Below, piece by piece: positions 8,182-17,863 of a stretch of DNA of 64,000 bases. Source of the DNA: Atlanticothrix silvestris CENA357 (GTDB lineage Bacteria; Cyanobacteriota; Cyanobacteriia; Cyanobacteriales; Nostocaceae); the NCBI RefSeq assembly GCF_016056295.1, contig NZ_JAECZB010000017.1, positions 1 through 64,000 on the forward strand. Direction: 5' to 3'. The notes under the pieces were generated by a model that saw nothing but the letters and a program-made list of their open reading frames with translations, did not search any database and was not told the DNA's origin. How positions within the stretch are numbered: the stretch's first letter is position 1; each line of letters opens with the position of its first letter. The position numbers and the translations under genes were made by a program.

Positions 8182-8476
8182 TGTCATGACTTATTTTGGT
8201 CTGAAACGTACCTTAGATCATGTGGGCTATTTTGAGACCCAAGAGCAGACAAATCTATTCAAAGAACTCAAACCCCAAATTAGGCAAGGTCGTTTGATTG
8301 CGATAACAGGTGTTGTTGGTTGTGGTAAAACAACGACTTTACAACGACTGCAATTAGAATTGTCCTCTGAAAAAGACATAAGTAGTATCTCGAACTCTTT
8401 GGCTCTGTCAAACACATTATTTAATTTATTCGCTTGTTGTGCTGTCAATTTTTGGGAGTTGCCATTTCTTATGTGA
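8171..8476 (+). pseudogene. Transposition ATPase (TniB/ExeA-like), truncated
   Basis: The first 70 residues are an AAA ATPase start: the MTYFGLKRTLDHVGYFETQEQ region and Walker A, G-V-V-G-C-G-K-T-T (47-55), then LQRLQLELSSEKDI. The sequence stops resembling the family after about base 8380 and ends 30 codons later. The remaining ATPase (Walker B, sensors) is missing. On the opposite strand from 8481 the same stretch reads MDHIRNGNSQKLTAQQANKLNN, as if an unrelated fragment were joined there. The start overlaps the transposase stop by 11 bases, as in an operon. Confidence 0.75.
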
Positions 8477-8621
8477 TCCATATAACGATCTCCATCAGCC
8501 TATTACCTCTAAGATTCCCAAAAATCTACAGAATTGATATAATTTAGCACTTAATTTTTGACATTTACAGCTTTCTTTATTTAACAGGCTCAAGCTGTAT
8601 GGCTGCCAATGATGTTTGATT

Positions 8622-10007
8622 ATGAATCAAAATAAACTATTTCAGCAGACACGTCTGCATTTGGCATTATGGTATGCGCTTGTTATGGCTTTGATTTTAA
8701 GCTTATGCGGGTTTGGCATTTATAAAGCAATATCCCATGCCCATTGGATGACGTTAGATCAAGAAATAGAATCAGTTGCAGGAACTCTCCACGATAGTAT
8801 TGAACTGAAACTACAACAACCTGGGCAGTTAGAACCAGTTATCAAAGAGCTTTTACCAAATATCTGCGTAGTAGGAAAACAGTGTATTCCAGAGCTATCA
8901 ACTTCCCAACGTCACACTCTTAGCGCTATTCATCAAGGTCACTACTATGTACGTTTATTTGATAATTTAGGAAATTTGTTTGCCGTAGGTGGTTCTTATC
9001 CAGCAGGCTTGTCAACAAAATTTAATCAGGAACTATGGCAGACACTCCAAGACAATAAAGGCAAGTTTTACCACCAAATTACATTGATGCTGCACACTCT
9101 AGACAATCGTGATTGGGGTTACATCCAAGTAGGGCGAAGTCTCGAAGACTTTAATAATTATCTAGATGCGGTAAAACTGACTTTAGGATTAGGTTCACCA
9201 ATTGTAATTGGTCTGGTTGGTCTTGCGAGTTGGTGGTTAGCAGGATTAGCAATGCAACCTATTTATCGCTCATACAGACAAGTCCAGCAATTTACAGCAG
9301 ATGCAGCTCATGAATTGCGGACACCTTTAGCAGCAACACAAGCAACAGTAGAATCAGCGCTAATGATGTCTCAACTAAATGAAATAGAGGCGCGGGAGAT
9401 TCTACAAACTATATATCGTCAAAATCAGCGGTTGACAACTCTGGTTACAGACTTATTGCTGCTGACTCGCTTAGATCGTCAATCTGTGCCACTACAAAGT
9501 GAAATTTGCCACTTGAATGATATTATCAACGACTTAATAGAAGAGTTTGCAGCTTTAGCGATCGCCAACGACATTACATTAACATCTACAACACAGATAT
9601 CAAAACCCCTAAATATTATCGGCAATGAAGATCAGCTTTATCGCCTATTTTCTAATTTAATTGTCAATGCCATTCAATACACCCCAAAAGGTGGAAAGGT
9701 AACTGTTCTTGTAAATTGCAGTGAGAATTATGCTGTAATTCAGATGCAAGATACAGGCATTGGCATTCCTCAACCAGAAATACCGCGAATTTTTGATCGC
9801 TTCTATCGGGTACATAGCGATCGCTCCCGTAACACTGGTGGTTCTGGATTAGGGTTGGCGATCGCACAAGCAATTGTCCAGGCACATCATGGTAACTTAA
9901 GTGTGCAAAGTGAATTAAATAAAGGTAGTACTTTTATTGTTAAGTTACCCTTTGATATAGCGGTTCCCAGATGGGTAAGGTACAAAAAAACAATTAGTCA
10001 TAGATGA
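8622..10007 (+). CDS. Sensor histidine kinase, NrsS/RppB-like
   Basis: At about 461 residues it is membrane-bound, with TM1 at about 15-36, a periplasmic sensor of about 145 residues containing I-C-V-V-G-K-Q-C, TM2 at about 190-212, and then the kinase core. The H box is QFTADAAHELRTPLAA with the phospho-acceptor His, the N box is NLIVNAIQYTPKGG, G1 is DTGIGIP, the F box is IFDRFYR and G2 is GGSGLGLAIA. It resembles the nickel/redox sensors NrsS/RppB, and the two periplasmic Cys could bind a metal. I prefer ATG 8622; an in-frame TTG at 8616 is possible. No response-regulator gene flanks it: a broken transposon lies upstream, and the RND pump genes converge from downstream. Confidence 0.88.
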   Translation: MNQNKLFQQTRLHLALWYALVMALILSLCGFGIYKAISHAHWMTLDQEIESVAGTLHDSIELKLQQPGQLEPVIKELLPNICVVGKQCIPELSTSQRHTLSAIHQGHYYVRLFDNLGNLFAVGGSYPAGLSTKFNQELWQTLQDNKGKFYHQITLMLHTLDNRDWGYIQVGRSLEDFNNYLDAVKLTLGLGSPIVIGLVGLASWWLAGLAMQPIYRSYRQVQQFTADAAHELRTPLAATQATVESALMMSQLNEIEAREILQTIYRQNQRLTTLVTDLLLLTRLDRQSVPLQSEICHLNDIINDLIEEFAALAIANDITLTSTTQISKPLNIIGNEDQLYRLFSNLIVNAIQYTPKGGKVTVLVNCSENYAVIQMQDTGIGIPQPEIPRIFDRFYRVHSDRSRNTGGSGLGLAIAQAIVQAHHGNLSVQSELNKGSTFIVKLPFDIAVPRWVRYKKTISHR

Positions 10008-10078
10008 ATATAGATAGATACTTGTAAGGACACGGCATTGCGTGTCCCTACCCATGTACTCATGCTCAGACAAAATTG

Positions 10079-13000
10079 CTATGGTTGTGTTTGCTCGCGA
10101 TTTGGTTTGATTACGCGCTCTGTAGCCGATTTAATCACGATATACAAAATTGGCACTACAAACAAACTTAAGAAAGTAGCAACCAACATCCCACCAAATA
10201 CTGTGGTTCCCAAAGACTGACGACTTCCCGCACCTGCACCTGTAGCGATCGCCAAGGGAAAAATGCCCAAAAGAGTAGAAAAAGCTGTCATTAAAATTGG
10301 TCGTAAACGCTCTTGGGAAGCCTCAATAGCAGCCTTAGTAATTGATAGCCCTTGGTCTCGCAATTGATTGGCAAATTCCACAATCAAAATTGCATTTTTA
10401 CTCGCTAAACCAATTAACATTACCAACCCAATTTGGCAGTAAACATCATTAGCAAAACCCCGCAGCGATTGAGCTATAAGTGCGCCAAAAATAGCTAAAG
10501 GCACTGCAAGCAAAATGATTAAAGGATCTATGTAATTCTCGTATTGAGCAGCTAGCACTAAAAAGACAAAGACAATTCCTAAACCAAAAATCATCGGTGC
10601 TAAACTGCCAGAATCTATTTCTTCTAATGCAGTTCCTGACCATTCGTAACCAAACCCTGGTGGTAAAACTGCTTGAGCTACCTGCTCCATTGCCTGAATG
10701 GCATCTCCAGAACTTGAGCCAGGAGCCGCAGAGCCATTGATTTCAATTGAGCGAAAGAGATTATAGTGATTAATTGTTTGCGCTCCCACCACAGAAGTAA
10801 CTTTGACTAAGTTATTCAAAGAAATCATTTCATTTCTTTGGGAACGAACATATAGTTGACCAATGTCTTTGGGATTAGAGCGAAACTGTTGATCTGCTTG
10901 CACATACACCCGATAATTACGTTGCTGAAGATTAAAATCGTTGACATATTGGGAGCCCAAAGCAGTTTGTAGGGTACTATAAATGTCATCTACAGAAACT
11001 TGCAATGACTTGGCTTTATTGCGGTCTACTTCCACAAGCAGTTGTGGTGTATCTGCGGCAAAAGTACTAAATACAGCTTGTAATCCTGGTGTTTGATTGG
11101 CGCGACCGAGTAATTGACCCATCGATTGTACTAAAGTATCTAAACCACTGTTACCTCTACGATCTTGCAGTTGAAAAACGAAGCCGCCAAAGTTACCTAA
11201 TCCTTGAATAGGTGGTGGATTTACAGGAAAAACTCTTGCTTCAGGGATAGATAACAATTTTCCTTGCAAACTCCTGATAATTCCTTGTGCTGATTGACTT
11301 GCTTGGGAGCGTTCAGCCCACGGTTTTAAAGTAGTAAATATAATACCGCTGTTGGCAGTACTACCACTAAAGCCAAAGCCACCAACGGCGAAAGTCCCTA
11401 AAACTTCAGGGACTTTGAGAATTTCTTTTTCTACTTGTTCCATGACATCGCTGGTATATTGCAGCGAAACTCCTTGCGGCCCTTGGATAATTGTAATGAA
11501 ATAGCCTTCGTCTTCTTCTGGTAGAAAGGCTGTAGGTACTGTGGTGTAAAGCCAAGCCGTCATTCCCAAGGAAACAATAAATAGCCCAATGATGACGCTT
11601 TTGAAGCGTACTAGAAAAGTGAGCGATCGCTGATAGCCCCTTTGTACCCAATCTAGAAATCGATTAACTTGGTTAAAAATCTTCCCCAGCCAACCGGTAG
11701 GTCTTTGTCCTTGACGCAATAGCAGCGCACATAAAGAAGGTGTGAGAGTCAAAGCCAAAAAAGTCGAAATTGCAATCGAGAAGGCGATCGTCAACGCAAA
11801 TTGCCGATAAAGTGCCCCTGTAGTTCCCGGAAAGAAAGCTACTGGCACAAACACTGCCATTAGCACTAGTGAAGTAGCAATCACCGCCCCAAACAGTTCC
11901 GCCATCGATTCACTGGCAGCGCGGCGGGGATTCATGCCTTTGTCTTGGATAAAGCGGCTGATTTGCTCAACTACAACGATCGCATCATCGACCACCATCC
12001 CAGATGCTAAAGTCAGACCAAACAAAGTCAAACTATTAATGGAAAAGTTAAAAACTTTAGCAAAAACAAACGTCCCAATCAAAGACAAAGGAACAGTCAA
12101 GGCAGGAATTAAAGTAGTTCGCCAGTCTTGCAAGAAGACGAAAATTACAATTACAACCAGCACCACCGCTTCAATTAGAGTCTTGACTACTTCTGCCATC
12201 GACTCTTCTACAAATGCTGTTGTGTCAAAGGCTACTTGATATTTCAGTCCAGGCGGAAAACTAGGAGCTAATCGTGCCATTTCGGCTTTAACTCCTTTGG
12301 CTACATCCAAGGCATTGCTACCAGGAATCTGATAAATACCTAAACCTACAGCCTCGTTGCCGCGAAATCGCAAAAATGTGTTGTAATTTTCCGCGCCTAG
12401 TTCGGCTCTACCGACATCTTTAAGCTTAACCAATGTGCCATCATCTTCAGTTTTGAGGACAATTTCTGCAAATTCCTCTGGAGTTGCCAAGCGACTAGCG
12501 GCACGCACGTCAATTTGATATCTTTGTCCTTCGGGAGCAGGTTCTTGCCCAATTCTCCCAGCCCCAATTTGCAAGTTTTGTTCAGATAGGGCGTTTGATA
12601 CATCCTCAGTCGTTAGTCCCCTACTAGCTAGGCGACTCGGATCTAGCCACAGTCGCATTGCATAGCGACGTTCGCCAAAAATTTGCACATTGCTAACACC
12701 TTTGACTCTTTTTAAGGCATCTGCCAGATAAAGGTCAGCATAGTTACTTAAGAATGTATTGTTGTATTCATTATTTTCAGGGTATAAACCAATTGCTAAA
12801 AGGATGTTGTTAGATTCTTTTGATACTCTAACTCCCGTGCGCTGTACAGATTCTGGTAGTTGCGGTTGGGCAACAGAAACACGATTTTGCACATCCACCG
12901 CTGCAATATCTTGATTCCGTGATGAATCAAAAGTAGCAGTAATAGTACTAGAGCCATCGTTACTACTGCTAGAAGTGATGTATCTTATACCCTCAACACC

Positions 13001-13213
13001 GTTGATTTGCCTTTCTAAAATATTCGTGACTCCGCTTTCCACATCTTCAGCACTGGCTCCGCTGTAGTTAGCAGTAATGCTGATTTGAGTAGGAGTAATG
13101 TCTGGAAAACGGGCGATCGCCAGCGTCGGAATACTAATTAACCCTAGTATAAGAATAATCAACGCAGCAACCGTAGCAAAAACTGGTCGCTTAATAAAAA
13201 AATCGACAAACAT
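10079..13213 (-). CDS. RND efflux permease, HAE1/AcrB type
   Basis: At 1044 residues, the length and layout are those of inner-membrane, proton-driven HAE1 drug exporters. It opens MFVDFFIKRPVFATVAALII, with TM1 followed by a large periplasmic loop (PDITPTQISITANYSGASAEDVE). The proton-relay Asp pair lies in TM4 (GMVVDDAIVVVEQISR), and the second half repeats the plan (FLVLAAQYENYIDPLIILLAVP, ASKNAILIVEFANQLRDQG). It would pump hydrophobic compounds out with the adaptor encoded 36 bases upstream and an outer-membrane channel not found in this window. The two genes form an operon and are convergent with the kinase gene. Confidence 0.95.
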   Translation of the reverse strand: MFVDFFIKRPVFATVAALIILILGLISIPTLAIARFPDITPTQISITANYSGASAEDVESGVTNILERQINGVEGIRYITSSSSNDGSSTITATFDSSRNQDIAAVDVQNRVSVAQPQLPESVQRTGVRVSKESNNILLAIGLYPENNEYNNTFLSNYADLYLADALKRVKGVSNVQIFGERRYAMRLWLDPSRLASRGLTTEDVSNALSEQNLQIGAGRIGQEPAPEGQRYQIDVRAASRLATPEEFAEIVLKTEDDGTLVKLKDVGRAELGAENYNTFLRFRGNEAVGLGIYQIPGSNALDVAKGVKAEMARLAPSFPPGLKYQVAFDTTAFVEESMAEVVKTLIEAVVLVVIVIFVFLQDWRTTLIPALTVPLSLIGTFVFAKVFNFSINSLTLFGLTLASGMVVDDAIVVVEQISRFIQDKGMNPRRAASESMAELFGAVIATSLVLMAVFVPVAFFPGTTGALYRQFALTIAFSIAISTFLALTLTPSLCALLLRQGQRPTGWLGKIFNQVNRFLDWVQRGYQRSLTFLVRFKSVIIGLFIVSLGMTAWLYTTVPTAFLPEEDEGYFITIIQGPQGVSLQYTSDVMEQVEKEILKVPEVLGTFAVGGFGFSGSTANSGIIFTTLKPWAERSQASQSAQGIIRSLQGKLLSIPEARVFPVNPPPIQGLGNFGGFVFQLQDRRGNSGLDTLVQSMGQLLGRANQTPGLQAVFSTFAADTPQLLVEVDRNKAKSLQVSVDDIYSTLQTALGSQYVNDFNLQQRNYRVYVQADQQFRSNPKDIGQLYVRSQRNEMISLNNLVKVTSVVGAQTINHYNLFRSIEINGSAAPGSSSGDAIQAMEQVAQAVLPPGFGYEWSGTALEEIDSGSLAPMIFGLGIVFVFLVLAAQYENYIDPLIILLAVPLAIFGALIAQSLRGFANDVYCQIGLVMLIGLASKNAILIVEFANQLRDQGLSITKAAIEASQERLRPILMTAFSTLLGIFPLAIATGAGAGSRQSLGTTVFGGMLVATFLSLFVVPILYIVIKSATERVIKPNREQTQP

Positions 13214-13249
13214 AGTTTTAGAAATGGGTAGATGGAAATTGGGAATTAG

Positions 13250-14884
13250 TTATAAATTGGGTGAGGGCTTCCCACTACCCATTTCTTCAGAGGCAGGCAT
13301 GATTGGAGCGCCGTTAGTTAAGTTGAGAATGCCGGAAACAACAATTTTTTCACCAGTCTTCAGTCCTTCAATAACTTGATAATTACTGTCCTCAATTTCT
13401 CCCAACTTGATAGGCTTTTGTTTAGCCACCAAGGGCGGCGCTCCTGGTTGAGATTTTTCGGGTGCTTCAGCTACAAACACAAAAGTCTGCCCACCTAGAC
13501 GAGATATTGCTGTAACTGGAATTAAAATACCTGGACGTTCTTCCCAAATGACTCTGGTTTGTACGAGTTGGCGATTCAGTAATTGATCGCTGGAATTGCC
13601 AAATATAGCTTTAGCTAAAACTGTCTGGGAATTTGTATTGGCATTTGGCGAAATAAAACTCACCTTACCTGTAGCTGTGGGTTGCCCTTGAGCATCCAGA
13701 ATTTGCACGGGTAATCCCAAGCGCAACTGTTGAGCTTGATTGAGAGGAATGGATATATTCAGTTCTAAAGAATTGTTCCTGTTGAGTGTAGTGAGTTCGT
13801 CGCCTTGACTAACAAACTCTCCCACCTTCACCGGGATATCACCGACAATACCAGTAAAAGGAGCCACAACCCTTGTATATTGCAATTGGACTTGGGCTGC
13901 TTTAACTTGGGCAGCTGCTTGAGTAACTTGAGAACGGGCTTGAGCAATTTCTTCTGGACGGGGGCCGTTCTCCAGTTGCCTTAAGTTTTGTTCTTGTTGT
14001 TCCACAGCAGCAGTTAGCTCGCTAATATCAGAGCGCCTACTTTCGCGGAGTTGGTCTAAACGTCGCTGGGCTACAACTAGTGCAGCTTCAGCACTGCGTT
14101 GTTCTCGAACATATCCATCTAACTGATCTTCGGAAATTGCACCCTCTTTTCTTAATTGTTCGTATCGCTTGGCGCGTGACTGCGCTAGTTCTAAATCAGA
14201 TTTAGCTGATTCAATTTGGGCTTGGGCTTGGGCAATTTCTTCTGGTTGCGCTCCCGATTGGGCATTTTTCAGGCGGGCTTGGGCTTGAGTAAACTGCGCT
14301 CTGGCTTGGGCAATTTCTTCTTTTCGCGTACCCGCTTTGAGTTCAGCAAGACGTGCTTGGGCTTGTTCTACTGAGGCTTTAGCTTGTAGTAGCTGGGCTT
14401 GGGCATCATCGCTTTGCAGGCGAATCACAGCTTGCCCTTGTTGGACGCGATCGCCTTCTTTAAATAAAATCTGAGTAACTCGCCCATCAATCTCTGGCTT
14501 TAGTGCTACTGAGCGTGGAGCCTCTAAAGTACCTACAAACTCAGAAGCTTCTTGGATAGTTCCAGTTTCTACAGTAGCCAATTTGACAGGAATTGCCTGC
14601 GGTTGACCAGCAGCCCCAGCACCTGCGGGTGCATTTCCAGCCAAGCTACTTTGCCACCAGCGCCAACCAAGACCGCCGCCTACAATTAACAGCATGATTC
14701 CCAAAATTAACGGCCAACGGCGCTTTTGAGTTGATTTAGATGATTGCTCTAACTCTGGTAGTAGATCTTGTTTTTCAATCTGACTGGAATCCTTAACAGC
14801 AGATTGTTCTGTTTCAACGGGAACCGAGGAATCGGGGAACTCAGAATGGGACATTTTAGTTTTCTTATCTTTTAGATTTGGCAA
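13250..14884 (-). CDS. RND efflux periplasmic adaptor (membrane-fusion protein)
   Basis: At 544 residues it is longer than most adaptors. It has a cytosolic N-terminus of about 53 residues, an anchor helix (LILGIMLLIVGGGLGWRWW), the first half of a lipoyl domain (PEIDGRVTQILFKEGDRVQQGQAVIRL), a long coiled-coil hairpin, the second lipoyl half (VVAPFTGIVGDIPVKVGEFVSQGD), and beta-barrel and membrane-proximal domains. The hairpin contains three repeats built on (P/K)EEIAQA, so it has probably grown by internal duplication. It is the first gene of the operon with the permease. Confidence 0.93.
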   Translation of the reverse strand: MPNLKDKKTKMSHSEFPDSSVPVETEQSAVKDSSQIEKQDLLPELEQSSKSTQKRRWPLILGIMLLIVGGGLGWRWWQSSLAGNAPAGAGAAGQPQAIPVKLATVETGTIQEASEFVGTLEAPRSVALKPEIDGRVTQILFKEGDRVQQGQAVIRLQSDDAQAQLLQAKASVEQAQARLAELKAGTRKEEIAQARAQFTQAQARLKNAQSGAQPEEIAQAQAQIESAKSDLELAQSRAKRYEQLRKEGAISEDQLDGYVREQRSAEAALVVAQRRLDQLRESRRSDISELTAAVEQQEQNLRQLENGPRPEEIAQARSQVTQAAAQVKAAQVQLQYTRVVAPFTGIVGDIPVKVGEFVSQGDELTTLNRNNSLELNISIPLNQAQQLRLGLPVQILDAQGQPTATGKVSFISPNANTNSQTVLAKAIFGNSSDQLLNRQLVQTRVIWEERPGILIPVTAISRLGGQTFVFVAEAPEKSQPGAPPLVAKQKPIKLGEIEDSNYQVIEGLKTGEKIVVSGILNLTNGAPIMPASEEMGSGKPSPNL

Positions 14885-15452
14885 TCTATGATCTTTGTTG
14901 AGAAAGCTTTATATAAAGATTTCTCAGCTATTTTTTCTATATCTACAATTCGCAAAACCTTTACGCAAGTAGAGAAATAATCTGGGTTGATTGGCACAGT
15001 GCTAATACCATACACGAATCAATCGATCTAATTTTTTATGTAACATTCGCTACTATACCTCTGTGTATTTAGGACATTACTCTTGCACAAGTCTGTGCAG
15101 TTTTAGGCGCTAAATTTGATATGCTAATCAAGCAAGAACTTGTAAATGTAAGTACTTGCTTGCATTATATCTACATCTTAAGAAAATGTGCATAGAATAG
15201 CGTAATTAGTAGCGATCGCGTAAAAACCTACGCTTGCGAAGCAATTTACGAAAAAGAGGTAAAAATTAATAAGTTTTGATTATTTAATTTATTGCTCATC
15301 CTCACAAAATGAGAATTTTATATAAATAAAAACTATTTAAATATAATTGAGACTCGTGGATATATCAGACTTCAAGAGTTAGAGAATGTTTGTAGTGAAT
15401 GCTGAAGCGCTCACGCTCAGGACTAAAGTTTGAATACGAACTTATCAAAGGT
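14885..15452. other. Intergenic region upstream of the RND operon
   Basis: A 568-base AT-rich gap between the start of the adaptor gene and the 3' end of the caspase-EAL gene. It must contain the pump promoter. A HIP1-like octamer occurs near 15213. A short frame at 15399-15584 is not credible. No RNA gene or clear repeat was seen. Confidence 0.4.
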
Positions 15453-17723
15453 TCAATCGGTATTACTAATAAGATTTTTAAGATAATCACGTTGTTGCGG
15501 ATCAAGACGAATCATTTCAGCCCCCGCTTTTCCTATAATGTGCCCTTGAACATATCGAATTCCCAGCTTATACAATTTCCCTAACGTCACTGGACTTGTA
15601 CTATCAAATCCTTCAATCACTACTTTGGGCGCATGAGAACGCCCTTCACTAGCAAGATCAAGCACAAAGCGACATGTGATATCAATAGCACCAGGTTGAA
15701 TAGTCGCTTGGTAAAGAATCTCGCGGTCAATTTTAACATGAGCAGGGTTCAATCCTGCTAAACGATTAACCGAAGCATGACCAACACCAAAATCATCAAT
15801 AGCAAACCCAATCTTCAAATAACGTACATAATCTCTAATCTTTTTTCTAAATACGTCTAAAGTATCTGGTAATGGAGACTTTTCAGAAATTTCTAGTATT
15901 AATTTTTCAGCTTGGATAAGTTCTTCATCAGCTAAAATTTGTTTTATTGCTTCAAAGTACGCTTCATGCATTAATGACTGTGGATATACATTGATTGATA
16001 ATTCTTGTATATCTTCAGCTCTTCGTCGTCCGGGGCTACGCATACAGGCAGCATGATAATCAAATATCGCATTTTTCATGAAATATATATCAAGCTCAAT
16101 CATGAATTGCAATCCCCAAAGCTCTGCGGCGTTAAATAGATCGATAGGAGCTAAACCATTATTCGGCTCACGGGCTAGAGCTTCCCAACTATAAATATAT
16201 GGACGTTTTGGACTGAGATATAAAATTGGTTGAAAATGAACTGTCATTTGGTTGAGACGATGGCAAAATAGCTGAAACCTACGGTTATAAATTTCCAGGG
16301 AAAGAAAACCGTAAGATCGTTTAAGATCATCCAAAATAGCAGCCTCTAGCAAAGAAGGTTGTATGGAGGTCAACTCACGAGTTGCAGCATATAGAGAGCC
16401 AAGAATTCGTCCGTATACTTCTCCCAAAAGATATGAGTTTTGAGGTAAACCACAAACAACCATTAAATCCTTAGTAGATTTGGATGGCAAAGGTACAAAC
16501 ATCAGTACTTTATTTATTTCTCCTTCTGCATACAAAAGAGATGAACCGTGATAATCTCGACTAAAAATATTTTTATCAGAAGAAATAATTGGTAATATTT
16601 GCGAAACAACAGTCTCAATATAAGTATTTTGGCTTAATTTTTCGGCTTGGAAATTGCTTTGCGCCCGAATTACCCAGCCATCTTCTGCTTGGCGAAGAAC
16701 AACTACCAAATCACCATCAGATGTAAGACGAACCGCCTCTAAAACTCGATTTTCTATACTAGAAATTGGAAGTTCATTTGTGAGAAATGCTATTAATTTA
16801 TCGATAAAATTTTTGCAAGATTCAAATGGATTTTTTAAAGGAACAATTTCCAAAGATTGTTGTTCATTAACTTGGACTTTGGAAATACTTAAAGTTGTAG
16901 AATTTTTAGTAATCTGCTGTTTCCAATTAGGACTAGATTTAGTGAGAATAATTATACCGTAGTCCTGTCCATATCGTCCTGGCAATTGTTTAGATGGTGC
17001 ATGATTACGTACATAAGTTAATAAGCTATCAACAGTTACCTCGCCTGTATCTTGTTCAATTGCTCCTCCTTTTAATCCCTGAATAAAATAGTAAGTAAAA
17101 ACACTATTTTGAAATTCTTTGCTTTCATAAGATGGAAGATCAGGAGGACATGAAACTATGGCAACTCGACCATTTTCTCCAGAAAAAAATCCTTTTTCGA
17201 CTAACTTCTCATCAGTTGGAATTCTGCTTATTTCTGTAGTTGCTCCTTTAGTAACTGAAGGAACAAAAGCTCCACTATGGCAGCTATCTAGTATAAATAG
17301 AACATATTTTGCATGGGAGGCTAAGAAAATATCTTCATAAAGTTCATCCATTCTTAAGCCTGCTCTTCTATTTCTTGTAATTAGAAAATTAATATCTACA
17401 TCATGAGTACCTAAATAAGCCTTTCGGTTTTTTTCTCCAAGCATGAAGCCATGTCCGGAAAAATAAACTAAAACAGTATCATTAATAGTTGGTTTCTGTA
17501 CAATCTCTTGAAACAGTACTTCTCTGATATTATCTGTAATTGCATTTTTTCCCAGTAATAAAGTTGTATTATCGGGCAAAAATATGCCAGTTTCTGTATT
17601 TGTTAAGATGTCATAGCAGTCTTGACAATCTTTTTCAGCATACTCAAGAGTTGGTAAATGTTGTACATCTTTATAAGTATTGATTCCTATTAAAACCGCA
17701 TAGTTAGTTCCATTTATAGACAC
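15453..17723 (-). CDS. Caspase-like protease fused to a GAF-like region and an EAL domain
   Basis: A 756-residue protein with three parts. Residues 1-265 are a peptidase C14 (metacaspase/orthocaspase) domain: YFSGHG with His91 and LDSCHSG with Cys148, the catalytic dyad. Residues about 300-455 look like a GAF-type sensor (EAVRLTSDGDLVVVLRQAEDGWVIR...). Residues about 495-745 are an EAL cyclic-di-GMP phosphodiesterase. Its metal and catalytic positions appear kept: E514 (WEALAREP), N578 (SINVYP), E611 (LEISE), D643-D644 (IDDFGVG), K664 (VKID), E704 (IEGF) and Q726 (VQGH). No membrane segment is present, so it is probably cytosolic. It has no operon partner. The domain calls are firm and the biological role is unknown. 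Confidence 0.92.
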   Translation of the reverse strand: MSINGTNYAVLIGINTYKDVQHLPTLEYAEKDCQDCYDILTNTETGIFLPDNTTLLLGKNAITDNIREVLFQEIVQKPTINDTVLVYFSGHGFMLGEKNRKAYLGTHDVDINFLITRNRRAGLRMDELYEDIFLASHAKYVLFILDSCHSGAFVPSVTKGATTEISRIPTDEKLVEKGFFSGENGRVAIVSCPPDLPSYESKEFQNSVFTYYFIQGLKGGAIEQDTGEVTVDSLLTYVRNHAPSKQLPGRYGQDYGIIILTKSSPNWKQQITKNSTTLSISKVQVNEQQSLEIVPLKNPFESCKNFIDKLIAFLTNELPISSIENRVLEAVRLTSDGDLVVVLRQAEDGWVIRAQSNFQAEKLSQNTYIETVVSQILPIISSDKNIFSRDYHGSSLLYAEGEINKVLMFVPLPSKSTKDLMVVCGLPQNSYLLGEVYGRILGSLYAATRELTSIQPSLLEAAILDDLKRSYGFLSLEIYNRRFQLFCHRLNQMTVHFQPILYLSPKRPYIYSWEALAREPNNGLAPIDLFNAAELWGLQFMIELDIYFMKNAIFDYHAACMRSPGRRRAEDIQELSINVYPQSLMHEAYFEAIKQILADEELIQAEKLILEISEKSPLPDTLDVFRKKIRDYVRYLKIGFAIDDFGVGHASVNRLAGLNPAHVKIDREILYQATIQPGAIDITCRFVLDLASEGRSHAPKVVIEGFDSTSPVTLGKLYKLGIRYVQGHIIGKAGAEMIRLDPQQRDYLKNLISNTD

Positions 17724-17828
17724 TTTCTCTTTACCTCCGTATATTAGAGATTTTGTATTATCAAAATACGCAAAATACTACTCAAGAAAAAATGCTAGTT
17801 CAGAGAAGTTTTCATTTTTTCAATTAAT

Positions 17829-17863
17829 AAACTTCCCTAGATTCATTTTTTCCAGGGAAGTTT
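17829..17863. terminator. Hairpin at the end of the small ORF
   Basis: Perfect 10-bp stem aaacttccct (17829-17838) / agggaagttt (17854-17863) with a 15-base loop. It overlaps the stop region of the small minus-strand frame. Termination is inferred. Confidence 0.45.

Noticed and set aside
11934-12239. Plus-strand frame of 101 codons inside the RND permease
   Set aside because: Thr/Lys-rich antisense shadow of a strongly supported permease gene.
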